Below, one piece after another: positions 17,993 to 27,377 of a stretch of 64,000 nucleotides of DNA. Location: the NCBI GenBank assembly GCA_030538235.1, contig JAUNUJ010000001.1, forward strand, positions 108,978-172,977, given 5' to 3'. The notes under the pieces were generated by a model. It had not been told where the DNA came from and did no database searches. It was given only the letters and a program-made list of their open reading frames with translations. Position numbers and translations under genes: made by a program. This stretch comes from Alcaligenaceae bacterium. Its GTDB lineage: Bacteria; Pseudomonadota; Gammaproteobacteria; Burkholderiales; Burkholderiaceae_B. Position 1 is the stretch's first letter; each line of letters starts with the position of its first letter.

Positions 17993-18850
17993 ATGAATGT
18001 TCAAGAGTTTTTTCATGCAGATACCTATACCTATAGCTACGTTGTAAGTGATCCTGTGACTAAAAAAGCAGCCATTATCGATTCGGTGCTGGATTATGAT
18101 GCGGCAGCCGGTCGTACCTCGACTGAGACGGTTGATACCGTGATTGCTTATGTCAAGGAGCATGGTTTCGAGGTTGAGTGGCTGTTAGAAACTCATATTC
18201 ACGCTGATCATCTGTCTGCGGCACCGTATTTGAAAGAGCAGGTGGGTGGGCGTATTGCGATTGGTGAGTACATTACCACGGTACAAAATGTCTTCGGTGA
18301 TTTATTTAATGCCGAGAGTGCTTTTTTGCGTGATGGCAGTCAATTTGATCAAATATTCAAAGATGGCGACACGTTCAATATCGGCGAATTAAAAGCACGT
18401 GTTATACACACCCCAGGTCATACACCGGCCTGTTTAAGTTATGTGATCAAAGACGCCGTTTTTGTGGGTGATACTTTATTTATGCCTGACTACGGTACGG
18501 CGCGTTGTGATTTCCCGGGCGGCGATGCAGCGACACTTTATCAATCGATTCAAAAGCTGTTTGAATTGCCTGATGACACCGTGATGTATCTATGTCACGA
18601 TTATCAGGCCGAAAATCGTGATTACTTTGAGTTTAAGACCACGATTAAAGAGCAACGTGACAATAATATCCATGTTGGTGGCGGTATCAGTGAAGCGGCT
18701 TTTGTCAAAATGCGCACTGAGCGTGATGCAACCCTTGATATGCCTAAATTAATTCTGCCTTCGGTGCAGTTAAATATGCGTGCGGGTGAGTTCCCGCCGG
18801 CCGAGGACAATGGCACGACCTACTTTAAGATCCCTATTAATAAGATTTAA
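17993..18850 (+). CDS. MBL-fold hydrolase, persulfide dioxygenase-like (Blh/ETHE1 group)
   Basis: Metallo-beta-lactamase-fold enzyme of 285 residues. The metal motif is THIHADH (His68, His70, Asp72, His73), followed by VIHTPGHTPACLSY, FVGDTLFMPDYGTARCDFPG and YLCHDYQ. The pattern GTARCDFPGG after the bridging Asp is shared by ETHE1 and Blh persulfide dioxygenases, which oxidise glutathione persulfide to sulfite, rather than by glyoxalase II. A strong AGAGGA precedes the ATG. It lies directly behind a LysR gene whose divergent partner is a YeiH-type exporter, so sulfite made here could leave through that protein (inference). Confidence 0.88.
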   Translation: MNVQEFFHADTYTYSYVVSDPVTKKAAIIDSVLDYDAAAGRTSTETVDTVIAYVKEHGFEVEWLLETHIHADHLSAAPYLKEQVGGRIAIGEYITTVQNVFGDLFNAESAFLRDGSQFDQIFKDGDTFNIGELKARVIHTPGHTPACLSYVIKDAVFVGDTLFMPDYGTARCDFPGGDAATLYQSIQKLFELPDDTVMYLCHDYQAENRDYFEFKTTIKEQRDNNIHVGGGISEAAFVKMRTERDATLDMPKLILPSVQLNMRAGEFPPAEDNGTTYFKIPINKI

Positions 18851-18968
18851 TTGTTGTTAATTAGCTACGGATAAATAGTAGTTTATGCATCATTAATCAT
18901 GCTTAGTTATATGCGCCGATGAACACTTTACACTAGTTGCTTATTGGCGCTTTTGAACGATCTAACCA

Positions 18969-18998
18969 TTGACAAGCAACTGATTTTAAGGGTAAAAT
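18969..18998 (+). promoter_or_regulatory. Sigma-70 type promoter upstream of rplS
   Basis: Consensus -35 TTGACA (18969-18974) and -10 TAAAAT (18993-18998) with 18 bases between. Transcription would begin near 19005, giving a leader of about 120 bases before rplS. Confidence 0.75.
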
Positions 18999-19127
18999 CT
19001 TTGGCTTACTCATCCTCTGACAATTAAATTACATAGGTGTGTAGTTTACATGTCTGCGCTTATAGTCGACCAAGAACAAGAGCCGCATGGAGTGTTTTCG
19101 TTGTGTATGATGATTTGGAGTCCATAA

Positions 19128-19505
19128 ATGAATTTAATTCAAACTCTTGAGCAGGAAGAAATTCAGCGCCTTAGCGAAGGCAAAACCTTACCTGAATTCG
19201 GTCCTGGTGATACTGTTGTTGTTAACGTAAACGTGATTGAGGGTAACCGCAAGCGTACTCAGGCTTATGAGGGCGTCGTTATCGCTAAGCGTAACCGTGG
19301 TTTAAACTCAGCTTTTACTGTCCGTAAGATTTCATCCGGTGAAGCAGTTGAGCGTACTTTCCAGTTGTACTCTCAGCAAATCGCTTCTATCGAAGTTAAG
19401 CGTCGTGGTGCTATTCGTCGCGCTAAGCTTTACTACTTACGTAATCGTTCCGGTAAAGCGGCTCGTATTAAAGAGAAGTTGGTTCGCAGAACTGCTGCTA
19501 AGTAA
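19128..19505 (+). CDS. rplS: 50S ribosomal protein L19
   Basis: Ribosomal protein at the 30S-50S interface, 125 residues. Typical sequence: [40 protein letters not shown] and [20 protein letters not shown]. In most proteobacteria rplS ends the rpsP-rimM-trmD-rplS operon; here no rpsP, rimM or trmD precedes it. It has its own promoter (18969-18998) and terminator (19542-19580). The ATG touches the stop codon of a 25-codon open frame (19050-19127), and its GGAG site lies inside that frame. Confidence 0.97.
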   Translation: MNLIQTLEQEEIQRLSEGKTLPEFGPGDTVVVNVNVIEGNRKRTQAYEGVVIAKRNRGLNSAFTVRKISSGEAVERTFQLYSQQIASIEVKRRGAIRRAKLYYLRNRSGKAARIKEKLVRRTAAK

Positions 19506-19541
19506 TTATCTAGCACAGCTCTTCAAAAGAACTATTTCTTT

Positions 19542-19580
19542 AAAGCATGTCCTTGGTCTATCCGATGACATGCTTTTTTT
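19542..19580 (+). terminator. Rho-independent terminator of rplS
   Basis: AAAGCATGTC (19542-19551) pairs with GACATGCTTT (19567-19576), followed by a run of T, 36 bases after the rplS stop codon. Confidence 0.9.
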
Positions 19581-19743
19581 TGCCAATTTTTCGAAGTGCT
19601 AACGAGAAGCTTAAGATTTTATGATTGTTGCTGGTTTAGCAATAATTAACCCTTGCTTGCTTTTTGTTTATTGCTAAAAATTACTGGCAATATATAATAT
19701 AAACTATTGATATTAATTAAATAATTCAAATCATTTAAATATA

Positions 19744-20451
19744 ATGAGCAAAGATCCCAATCGTCCTTATAGTTCTGTGCCAGACTTTAATCCTTTTACT
19801 CAACCTTCGGAATGTGCGGGTTTTGGTCTACCCGTGATTGGGGATGATGAGTTGGGGATCTTGCTTGAGCGTGCTTTTTTACCCGAATACATCTGGTCTC
19901 AAGACGAGTTAGTGCAAGATTGGAATTCACAGAAATCAGTCATTAAAAGCAGCTTTATCGAGGCTGGTGTGCTGATTCCTATTGTTAATCATGACGATCA
20001 AACTCAAATCGTGCTGACTAAGCGCTCTTCAAAAATTAGAAGTCATCGCGGGCAGATTAGTTTTCCGGGCGGGCGTTTTGATGAAAGCGACAAGGATCTC
20101 GAAGATGCCGCCTTACGTGAAACCGAAGAGGAAATAGGGGTTGAGCGCTCAAAGATTTCAGTCCTTGGTGAGATGCCGGTGTTCTATACCGGCACTGGTT
20201 TTGCCATGAGCTCTTATTTAGGTTGGATCACAGAGGTTTCCCGTTTTGTTATTGACACCAGAGAGGTTGAAGAGGTCTTTTTGGTGCCGCTTAGCTATTT
20301 GACTAATCCTAACAACTACCGACTGTATACCGCCAGTCGTGACGGGGTCCCCTTTAATTACTACGGAATTAACTGGGCACATCACTTTATCTGGGGCGCG
20401 ACTGCCTCTATCTTGCGCAATCTCTATCAGCGCATCCAACAAGCGCGTTAA
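19744..20451 (+). CDS. Nudix hydrolase, CoA-pyrophosphatase (NudL-like)
   Basis: Nudix phosphohydrolase of 235 residues. It has the CoA-diphosphatase signature VLTKRSSKIRSHRGQISFPG immediately before a full Nudix box (GG..DESDKDLEDAALRETEEEIGV). Such enzymes (E. coli NudL, yeast PCD1) cleave CoA and acyl-CoA to phosphopantetheine and 3',5'-ADP. The N-terminal about 70 residues are a helical extension seen in betaproteobacterial members. It converges on rsgA with 6 bp between, an order (rplS, Nudix, rsgA) common in Bordetella-like genomes. Confidence 0.9.
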   Translation: MSKDPNRPYSSVPDFNPFTQPSECAGFGLPVIGDDELGILLERAFLPEYIWSQDELVQDWNSQKSVIKSSFIEAGVLIPIVNHDDQTQIVLTKRSSKIRSHRGQISFPGGRFDESDKDLEDAALRETEEEIGVERSKISVLGEMPVFYTGTGFAMSSYLGWITEVSRFVIDTREVEEVFLVPLSYLTNPNNYRLYTASRDGVPFNYYGINWAHHFIWGATASILRNLYQRIQQAR

Positions 20452-20457
20452 TTAAAA

Positions 20458-21354
20458 TTACCACTTAGGGGCGGCTGCATTTTCTGCAATAATCCGCTCA
20501 TACAGTGCGTAGCGTTCAGGATGTATCTCGCCGCTGTGGAGAGCCGCTGTGACCCCACAACCCGGCTCACGCAGATGGCGACAATTATAAAAACGACAAT
20601 TCTGAATCGCCTCTGTAAACTCCGGAAAACCTTTGACGATTTGCTCATCACTCAAATGCAATAAACCAAAGTTTTGAAAACCGGGCGAGTCAATAATTGA
20701 GGCGATAATCTTGCCATTATTTGTGATATCGTAAAGCTCGGTTTTGGTCGTGGTGTGTCTACCGGCACCCAAGGCTTGTGAATGCTCCTGTGTATGGGCC
20801 TGAGCGCTAGGTACTAAGACATTTAAAATACTTGATTTGCCCATGGCGCTTTGGCCTAACAAGAGAGCCGTGTGACCTTCAATCTTGGGGAGTAGCTTGG
20901 CTGCTAAGTCCTCTGCCTCTTCGGTACTGCACTCGATAATCTCGACTCCTAAGGCTTGATAGCGTGTGAGACGAGCACGGGCTTCATCCAAGCCCTTGAT
21001 AATATCGATTTTATTTAGCACAATATAGGGCTTGAGATTTTCATTCCAAGCGGCAGTGAGCGCGCGCCCTAAGAGATCATCAGAAAATTTCGGCTCGACC
21101 GCGGTGATCAGTAGGAGCACATCGACATTAGCAGCAAATTGTTTACTCCGCATCTCATCACTGCGATAGAGTAAGTTTTTGCGTTCTAGAGTATTTTCGA
21201 TGCGTGCTTCGTTATTACCCTGAGGGGATATTTCTACATAATCACCAACGCAGATCCCTGCACGTTTGCCGCGGGTATAGCAATGCCATAATTGCTCCTC
21301 AACCCGCGCGACATAATGTCTCCCATGAGCAGAGATAATGCGTCCTTGCATCAT
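20458..21354 (-). CDS. rsgA: Ribosome small subunit-dependent GTPase A
   Basis: Circularly permuted GTPase that helps late maturation of the 30S subunit. The 298 residues show an N-terminal OB fold (MMQGRIISAHGRHYVARVEE), G4 LNKIDI before G1 GQSAMGKSSILN, G3 DSPGFQNFG, and the C-terminal zinc knuckle with FYNCRHLREPGCGVTAALHSG. The ATG overlaps the TGA of the upstream M48 peptidase gene by 4 bases, so they are translationally coupled. Confidence 0.96.
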   Translation of the reverse strand: MMQGRIISAHGRHYVARVEEQLWHCYTRGKRAGICVGDYVEISPQGNNEARIENTLERKNLLYRSDEMRSKQFAANVDVLLLITAVEPKFSDDLLGRALTAAWNENLKPYIVLNKIDIIKGLDEARARLTRYQALGVEIIECSTEEAEDLAAKLLPKIEGHTALLLGQSAMGKSSILNVLVPSAQAHTQEHSQALGAGRHTTTKTELYDITNNGKIIASIIDSPGFQNFGLLHLSDEQIVKGFPEFTEAIQNCRFYNCRHLREPGCGVTAALHSGEIHPERYALYERIIAENAAAPKW

Positions 21355-22619
21355 AGACTGGCTCCGAGCAGGTTTTTAAGGTGTTGAATACGAATAATGG
21401 CCGGCGGGTGACTATCGTAATAGGCTGAAAAGGCCGGATCAGGGGTGAGGGTGCTGGCATTGTCGTCGTATAGTTTAACGAGCGCTGAGATTAGCTGATT
21501 GGCATCACTATGTTCTGCAGCAAAGGCATCGGCCTCAAACTCATCGCGTCGAGACAGGCGGCTGTTAAGCGGCGTTAACCAAAATGTAAAGGTGGGTAGT
21601 GCCAGAGCAAATAGTACTAAGGTTAAGGCATGGTAGCTATCATGTGCTGGTAGATTCACACCTAAACCCTGATAAAACCAACTCTTGTCGCTAACATAGC
21701 CCAGCAGAGCAAAGAAGACGAAACTGCCGATAACCATCAGGGTCAAGCGTTTGATAATATGTTTATGCTTAAAGTGACCAAGTTCATGCGCCATAATCGC
21801 CTCGATCTCATGCGCGCCCAATTTGTTCAATAGCGTATCGAAAAAGACGATGCGACGATTTTTACCGAAACCGGTGAAAAAAGCATTGCCATGAGAGCTG
21901 CGCTTTGAGCTGTCCATAACAAATAAACCGTTTAACTTGAAATCACAACGAGCCGCCAGCTTTTCGATTTTTTCTTTAACATCCCCCTCATCTAATGGGG
22001 TAAATTTATTAAACAAGGGCATTAACCAGGTTGGTGAGACATACATCATCACCGCCATAAAGGCCAAGACCACTAACCAAGCCCAGAACCACCATTGTTC
22101 AGTGCTTTGCATAATAGACAAAATTGCCACCAAAATAGCACTGCCAAGCACTAAGGAGACGACCATCGAGATTAGCGTGTCTTTTATAAATAGACCCGGG
22201 GTGGTACGGTTAAAACCGTATTTTTGTTCGAGTTTGAAGGTTTTGTAGATGGAAAAAGGCAAACCTAAAATACTCAAAATTAATTGAACGCTAATAATAA
22301 ATAGCAGCGATTTAAGAATAGTCGGCTCAGTTGCTAAACCAAAGGCTTGGTATAGCCAATTAACCCCACCCAGAATTGTTAGAGCCAACAGAATCACCAC
22401 ATCATAAAAGACCTCTAATTGACTGAGTCTCAGGCGCTCCAGACTATAGCGAGCGGCACGTTGGTGACTCTTTAGGCTAATATGCTCGGCAAACTCTTCG
22501 GGCACCGCAACTGCGTGCTTGGAAATATGTCGGATTTGACGGATATTAAGCCAAGTACGAATGCCAAAATCCAAAATAATTAAGCTAATAAATAAGAATG
22601 TAAAGTGATGTGCTTGCAT
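21351..22619 (-). CDS. M48-family metallopeptidase (CAAX-protease/Ste24-like)
   Basis: Membrane zinc protease of 422 residues with at least six hydrophobic helices. The zinc motif is MAHELGHFKHKH (HExxH), the third ligand lies in RRDEFEADAFAAEH, and the N-terminal part has the family's FKLEQKYGFNRTTPGLFIKD. It resembles Ste24/M48A rather than the small HtpX form. ATG 22619 has AGGA 5 bases before it; an upstream TTG reading adds six residues without support. Located between orn (divergent) and rsgA, with which it shares a 4-base overlap. The physiological substrates in bacteria are not defined; membrane protein quality control is a common suggestion. Confidence 0.93.
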   Translation of the reverse strand: MQAHHFTFLFISLIILDFGIRTWLNIRQIRHISKHAVAVPEEFAEHISLKSHQRAARYSLERLRLSQLEVFYDVVILLALTILGGVNWLYQAFGLATEPTILKSLLFIISVQLILSILGLPFSIYKTFKLEQKYGFNRTTPGLFIKDTLISMVVSLVLGSAILVAILSIMQSTEQWWFWAWLVVLAFMAVMMYVSPTWLMPLFNKFTPLDEGDVKEKIEKLAARCDFKLNGLFVMDSSKRSSHGNAFFTGFGKNRRIVFFDTLLNKLGAHEIEAIMAHELGHFKHKHIIKRLTLMVIGSFVFFALLGYVSDKSWFYQGLGVNLPAHDSYHALTLVLFALALPTFTFWLTPLNSRLSRRDEFEADAFAAEHSDANQLISALVKLYDDNASTLTPDPAFSAYYDSHPPAIIRIQHLKNLLGASL

Positions 22620-22688
22620 GGGTTCCTGTATAAACAATAGTTCTGTGCGACAATACTAAACATTATAGTAAATCAAAAGGAAGTATAT

Positions 22689-23282
22689 ATGGCGTCAAGA
22701 GACCTTCGTTTAGTTTGGCTGGATATGGAGATGAGTGGATTGGATCCTGAAATTGAACGAGTGTTGGAAGTAGCCGTGGTGGTTACCGAACCGGATCTAA
22801 CCGTTGTGGCAGAGGGTCCGGTGATTGTGATTCATCAACCTGATGAAATTCTAAACGCCATGGATGAGTGGAATACCACCACGCATGGACGTACCGGTTT
22901 GACCGCTCGTGTCAGAGCGTCGACCACCACTGAAGCGGAAGCGGAGCAACAATTAATCGAGTTTCTTAGTCAATATGTTAATAAAGGCGCCTCCCCATTG
23001 TGCGGTAATACAGTCAGTCAGGATCGTCGCTTTATGTTTAAGTATATGCCGGAATTCGAGCGTTTTTTCCATTACCGTACATTGGACGTCAGCACCCTTA
23101 AAGAGTTGGCGAGACGTTGGAACCCTGAGGTTTATCGTGGTGTGGTCAAAAAGGGCAAACATGAAGCTTTAGCTGATATCTATGAGTCAATCGAGGAGCT
23201 AAGGCATTATCGTGATAATTTTTTAAAGTCACCCGCAGGCAGCGGAATAGGTTGTTCAAATGGCTCCGAGGACGATAATTAA
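22689..23282 (+). CDS. orn: Oligoribonuclease
   Basis: DEDDh 3'-5' exoribonuclease that degrades RNA dinucleotides and nanoRNAs, including pGpG from cyclic di-GMP turnover. Active-site motifs: [12 protein letters not shown] (Exo I), [13 protein letters not shown] (Exo II), and [19 protein letters not shown] (Exo III with His and Asp). Length 197 against 181 in E. coli; the last about 17 residues are a Gly/Ser/Asp-rich tail. AAGGAAG lies upstream of the ATG. Divergent from the M48 peptidase gene. Confidence 0.97.
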   Translation: MASRDLRLVWLDMEMSGLDPEIERVLEVAVVVTEPDLTVVAEGPVIVIHQPDEILNAMDEWNTTTHGRTGLTARVRASTTTEAEAEQQLIEFLSQYVNKGASPLCGNTVSQDRRFMFKYMPEFERFFHYRTLDVSTLKELARRWNPEVYRGVVKKGKHEALADIYESIEELRHYRDNFLKSPAGSGIGCSNGSEDDN

Positions 23283-23312
23283 TTTGCGTCTTAAAATTTA
23301 GAGGTTTCTTTA

Positions 23313-23753
23313 ATGCTTGACCCCAGAATTCTTGATCCGCAGCAGACACCAGCGGCTGCAGCCATTGCCGGTATCGGTACCGATTTAATTTATATTAATC
23401 GTATTCAAAAGGCCTTCGATCGCCATGGTGAGCGTTTTTTAAAGCGTATCCTTGGGGCTGGTGAGAGAGATAAGTTCCAACGACGTTATGAACGCGATCC
23501 GCATCGTGGCGTGACCTTCTTAGCTACACGCTTTGCAGCTAAAGAGGCCTTTTCCAAGGCGGTAGGCTTGGGTATGCGCTCACCAATGCGTTGGTCATCG
23601 ATGCAAACCTTAAACTCAATAAGCGGTAAACCCATCGTCGTCTTATCCGGCGACTTAAAAGACTGGTATGAGGAGCGTTTTGGCGAAGCTCATGTTTCTC
23701 TAACTGATGAATCCGATTTGGCCATGGCCCTAGTGATTGTAGAGCGCAAATAG
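23313..23753 (+). CDS. acpS: Holo-[acyl-carrier-protein] synthase
   Basis: 4'-phosphopantetheinyl transferase activating ACP for fatty-acid synthesis. The Mg ligands are in [12 protein letters not shown] and [15 protein letters not shown]. Length 146; the first about 18 residues (to about A18) extend beyond the usual start. First of an apparent operon acpS-nagZ-uvrC-pgsA with gaps of 26 to 45 bp, a conserved order in Burkholderiales. Confidence 0.95.
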   Translation: MLDPRILDPQQTPAAAAIAGIGTDLIYINRIQKAFDRHGERFLKRILGAGERDKFQRRYERDPHRGVTFLATRFAAKEAFSKAVGLGMRSPMRWSSMQTLNSISGKPIVVLSGDLKDWYEERFGEAHVSLTDESDLAMALVIVERK

Positions 23754-23782
23754 TAGCGCAATGATATTTTTAAAGGCGAGTT

Positions 23783-24856
23783 ATGTCATCAATAAATAAA
23801 AACTCAAGTATGGCCTTAGGCCCTGTTATGGTCGATGTTGAGGGCCTATGTTTGCAAAGTCATGAAATCGAACGCCTCAAAAATCCTCTGGTCGGTGCGG
23901 TCATTTTATTTGCTCGTAACTATCAAGACCCTAATCAACTCAGTGAATTATGTCGTCAAATTCATGAGGTACGTGATCAGCCCTTGCTGATTGCCATTGA
24001 CCATGAGGGTGGGCGCGTTCAACGTTGTCGTAGCGAGGGTTTTACCCATTTGCCGGCGATGCGTGATTTAGGTCGCTTGTGGGATCAGGACCGTGCAGCG
24101 GCCATTGCTTTAACACGTGATGTGGGCTATGTCTTGGCTGCAGAGTTGCGTTCTTGTGGCGTAGACTTCTCCTTTACCCCGGTACTGGATTTAGATTATG
24201 GCGCTAGTGAGGTGATAGGGAATCGTGCATTTCACAGCGATCCGGCAGCGGTCGCTGAGCTTTCTGAGGCCTTAATTGAGGGTTTAGCGGAAGCCGGTAT
24301 GGCTTCTTGTGGTAAGCACTTTCCGGGACATGGTTTTGTTGAGGCCGATTCCCATGTTGCGATTCCGGTAGATAGCCGCGACTTTGATGACATTTGGGCG
24401 CAGGATATTCAGCCTTATGTGGCTTTAGGACATCTTAAATTACCTTCTTTGATGCCGGCACATGTGATTTACGAAAAGGTCGACTCGATGCCGGCTGGAT
24501 TTTCCAAGTTCTGGGTTCAGGAGGTTTTGCGTGAGCGCATGGGATATCAGGGCATGGTCTTCTCTGATGATCTCACCATGGAAGGTGCATCAGTGGTTGG
24601 CGGTATTTTAGAGCGCGCTAACGCTGCTTTTGAGGCTGGCTGTGATATGGTTTTGGTTTGTAATCGTCCGGACTTGGCAGATGAGCTGTTAGCACAATTA
24701 GAACACGAAGCCTCAAGCGAATCTATTGCGCGTCTCACGAATTTAATGCCGTCTATGCCTTTTATGAATTGGCAGCAACTTCATAATGAAACACGCTACG
24801 TTAAAGCTAGACAAGCTTTGCAGGCTTTAGGTGCGGATGTCTCGTATTTAGTCTAA
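23783..24856 (+). CDS. nagZ: Beta-N-acetylhexosaminidase
   Basis: Glycoside hydrolase family 3 enzyme removing N-acetylglucosamine from anhydromuropeptides during cytoplasmic peptidoglycan recycling; its products can induce AmpC in species with AmpR. The 357 residues include [13 protein letters not shown], the catalytic-loop His region [20 protein letters not shown] and the nucleophile motif [11 protein letters not shown]. Inside the acpS-nagZ-uvrC-pgsA run, 26 bases before uvrC. Confidence 0.96.
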   Translation: MSSINKNSSMALGPVMVDVEGLCLQSHEIERLKNPLVGAVILFARNYQDPNQLSELCRQIHEVRDQPLLIAIDHEGGRVQRCRSEGFTHLPAMRDLGRLWDQDRAAAIALTRDVGYVLAAELRSCGVDFSFTPVLDLDYGASEVIGNRAFHSDPAAVAELSEALIEGLAEAGMASCGKHFPGHGFVEADSHVAIPVDSRDFDDIWAQDIQPYVALGHLKLPSLMPAHVIYEKVDSMPAGFSKFWVQEVLRERMGYQGMVFSDDLTMEGASVVGGILERANAAFEAGCDMVLVCNRPDLADELLAQLEHEASSESIARLTNLMPSMPFMNWQQLHNETRYVKARQALQALGADVSYLV

Positions 24857-24881
24857 TCAGTCGTTATGTTTTTCTGTCAAG

Positions 24882-26723
24882 ATGGCAAATAATATGAGTT
24901 CAAAGTCATCGTCATTTGATATTCAAAGCTTTTTAAGAGATCTCCCTAATCTGCCCGGTGTGTATCGACATATCGCGGAAGATGGCGAGGTCTTGTATGT
25001 TGGTAAAGCCAAGGACTTAAAAAAGCGGGTATCTCAATATTTCCAAAAAAATCTACAAAGCCCACGGATTGCCCATATGGTGGCGCGTGTGGCTAGTGTG
25101 GATATTACGATTACCGACTCTGAAGCAGAAGCCTTGATTTTGGAAGTTAATTTAATCAAGCGCTTGCAGCCTAAATACAATATTTTATTCCGTGATGATA
25201 AATCCTATCCTTATCTGATGTTTACGGATCATGAGTCGCCACGGATGGTGTATTATCGCGGCACCACCAATAAAGAGGGGCATTTTTTCGGGCCTTATCC
25301 TAACTCTTGGGCAGTGCGCGATACCATGCAGTTACTGCAAAAGATCTTCCGTTTACGCACTTGCGAAGACAGTGTTTTTTCAAATCGTTCCAGACCCTGT
25401 TTGCTTTATCAAATCCAGCGTTGTTCTGCACCTTGTGTTAATTTAATTAGCAAAGAAGAGTATCAGGCAGATATCGATCATGCGATTAAAGTCCTGCACG
25501 GTGCATCCAATGACGTATTAAAAACATTGGAAAGCAAAATGATTCAAGCATCAAGTGAATTGGCTTTTGAACGCGCAGCAATGTTTCGTGATCAAATGAA
25601 ATCCCTAGCGACTCTGATTCAACAGCAGGCCATGGAATCCACCGATCAGAGTGATGTGGACGTGATTGCGGTTGAGCAGTTTGATGGCAATTACTGTGTT
25701 AACTTAGCGATGGTCAGAGCTGGGCGTCACTTGGGTGATAAGCCGATCTTTCCTACTCATGTCAATGGTGATGAGCCCAGTGAAATTCTGGCTGCCTTTG
25801 TTGCCAGTCATTACCTGGAGCATCAATTACCACCGGTCTTAGTCTGTTCACATAACCTTGCCGATCCTGAGCTGTTATTGCTCTTGAAGCAAGAGGGTAG
25901 AGCGCGCTCCCAACTTATTACGCGCCCCAGTGGACTGCGTAAGAACTGGCTGGAGCAAGCTCAACGTAATGCCCAACTCGCGCTACAAAGACGTTCTGCT
26001 GAAGCTGGACAAATGCAAGAAAGGACGCAAGCCTTAGCCGAACTCTTAGGTCTGGATTTGGATCCGGAGGCCTTAGCGCAGTTACGCATCGAGTGTTTTG
26101 ATATTAGTCACAGTCATGGTGAAGCCACTCAGGCTTCTTGTGTGGTTTACCAGAATCATGATATGCAATCCTCACTCTATCGACGTTACAACATTGCCGG
26201 TATTACCGGGGGCGATGACTACGCAGCCATGCGCCAAGTTTTACAGCGTCGTTATGCGCGTGGTTATGAGTCAGAGTCGTTGCCGGATGTGGTACTCATT
26301 GACGGCGGTAAAGGACAGGTTGAGGTGGCTCGCCAAGTCTTTACCGATTTGGGCTTGGATATTTCAATGATCGTTGGTGTCGCCAAGGGTGAGGGGCGTA
26401 AAGTAGGTTTGGAAACGCTTATTTTTGCGGACTCTCGCCCATCAGTGGAATTAGGTCTTGCTTCTAAGGCATTATTACTAGTAGCACAAATCCGTGACGA
26501 GGCACATCGCTTTGCGATTACGGGGATGCGTAGTCGACGCGCTAAGGCCCGAAACGTCTCGCGTTTGGAAGAGATCGAAGGGGTCGGTCCAAAGCGCCGC
26601 CAACGCCTATTAGCCCGTTTTGGCGGCTTCAATGGGGTGGTAAATGCCAGTGTGGATGATCTAGCGTCAGTCGAAGGGATTTCTCAACAAATGGCACAAC
26701 GCATTTATGATGCATTGCGTTAG
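24882..26723 (+). CDS. uvrC: Excinuclease ABC subunit C
   Basis: Nuclease of nucleotide-excision repair, making both incisions with UvrB. Domains in order: GIY-YIG (about 18-100, [20 protein letters not shown]), the cysteine cluster ([20 protein letters not shown], then CSAPC), UVR coiled segment (about 215-240, [17 protein letters not shown]), RNase-H-like nuclease ([29 protein letters not shown]) and a C-terminal tandem HhH ([18 protein letters not shown]). Full length at 613 residues. Followed by pgsA after 45 bp. Confidence 0.97.
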   Translation: MANNMSSKSSSFDIQSFLRDLPNLPGVYRHIAEDGEVLYVGKAKDLKKRVSQYFQKNLQSPRIAHMVARVASVDITITDSEAEALILEVNLIKRLQPKYNILFRDDKSYPYLMFTDHESPRMVYYRGTTNKEGHFFGPYPNSWAVRDTMQLLQKIFRLRTCEDSVFSNRSRPCLLYQIQRCSAPCVNLISKEEYQADIDHAIKVLHGASNDVLKTLESKMIQASSELAFERAAMFRDQMKSLATLIQQQAMESTDQSDVDVIAVEQFDGNYCVNLAMVRAGRHLGDKPIFPTHVNGDEPSEILAAFVASHYLEHQLPPVLVCSHNLADPELLLLLKQEGRARSQLITRPSGLRKNWLEQAQRNAQLALQRRSAEAGQMQERTQALAELLGLDLDPEALAQLRIECFDISHSHGEATQASCVVYQNHDMQSSLYRRYNIAGITGGDDYAAMRQVLQRRYARGYESESLPDVVLIDGGKGQVEVARQVFTDLGLDISMIVGVAKGEGRKVGLETLIFADSRPSVELGLASKALLLVAQIRDEAHRFAITGMRSRRAKARNVSRLEEIEGVGPKRRQRLLARFGGFNGVVNASVDDLASVEGISQQMAQRIYDALR

Positions 26724-26768
26724 TCTTTTTTAGCTTAGATTGAGTGTTAGGGTGATAATATAGCTGCT

Positions 26769-27347
26769 ATGAAATCAATGAACTTACCGATAATTCTTAC
26801 TTGGCTTCGCATCGCCATGATCCCCTTGATCATTGCGTTGTATTATCTGCCTTTTGATGGTTTGAGCGTGTCGCTACGCGATTGGCTCGGAGCCGGCGCC
26901 TTTGTGGTGGCAGCAATCACTGACTGGCTCGATGGCTATTTAGCGCGACGCTGGAATCAAACCTCGGCTTTTGGGGCTTTTTTAGACCCGGTTGCTGACA
27001 AGCTGATGGTTTGTGCTGCTTTATTAATCTTACTGGATTTGGGTCGTGTTGAATCCTACATTGCGCTGATTATTATCGGTCGTGAATTAACAATATCTGC
27101 TTTACGTGAGTGGATGGCCAGTGTCGGTGCCCGCAGCAGTGTAGCGGTTAATCAGCTAGGTAAGTTCAAAACAGCCGCTCAAATGGCGGCTATTCCTTGC
27201 CTTATGGTCTATCAGACCGTTTTTGGGGTGAATTTAGTTTTTGTGGGCAATGTCCTGATTTTTGTAGCGGCTTTTTTAACTCTCTGGTCGATGTTTTATT
27301 ATCTGAACAAAGCATGGCCAGCCCTCAAGCACGCTGACAAAAACTAG
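26769..27347 (+). CDS. pgsA: CDP-diacylglycerol--glycerol-3-phosphate 3-phosphatidyltransferase
   Basis: Membrane enzyme making phosphatidylglycerol phosphate. The CDP-alcohol phosphotransferase signature is complete: D-W-L-D-G-Y-L-A-R-R then FGAFLDPVADK (pattern DGx2ARx8Gx3Dx3D). 192 residues, four or more helices. Two in-frame Met codons (26769 and 26778) are possible starts. Last of the acpS-nagZ-uvrC-pgsA run; an MFS gene follows 30 bp on. Confidence 0.95.
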   Translation: MKSMNLPIILTWLRIAMIPLIIALYYLPFDGLSVSLRDWLGAGAFVVAAITDWLDGYLARRWNQTSAFGAFLDPVADKLMVCAALLILLDLGRVESYIALIIIGRELTISALREWMASVGARSSVAVNQLGKFKTAAQMAAIPCLMVYQTVFGVNLVFVGNVLIFVAAFLTLWSMFYYLNKAWPALKHADKN

Positions 27348-27377
27348 CAATAAAGCAGTCGTTCCTCGGAGACAGAG

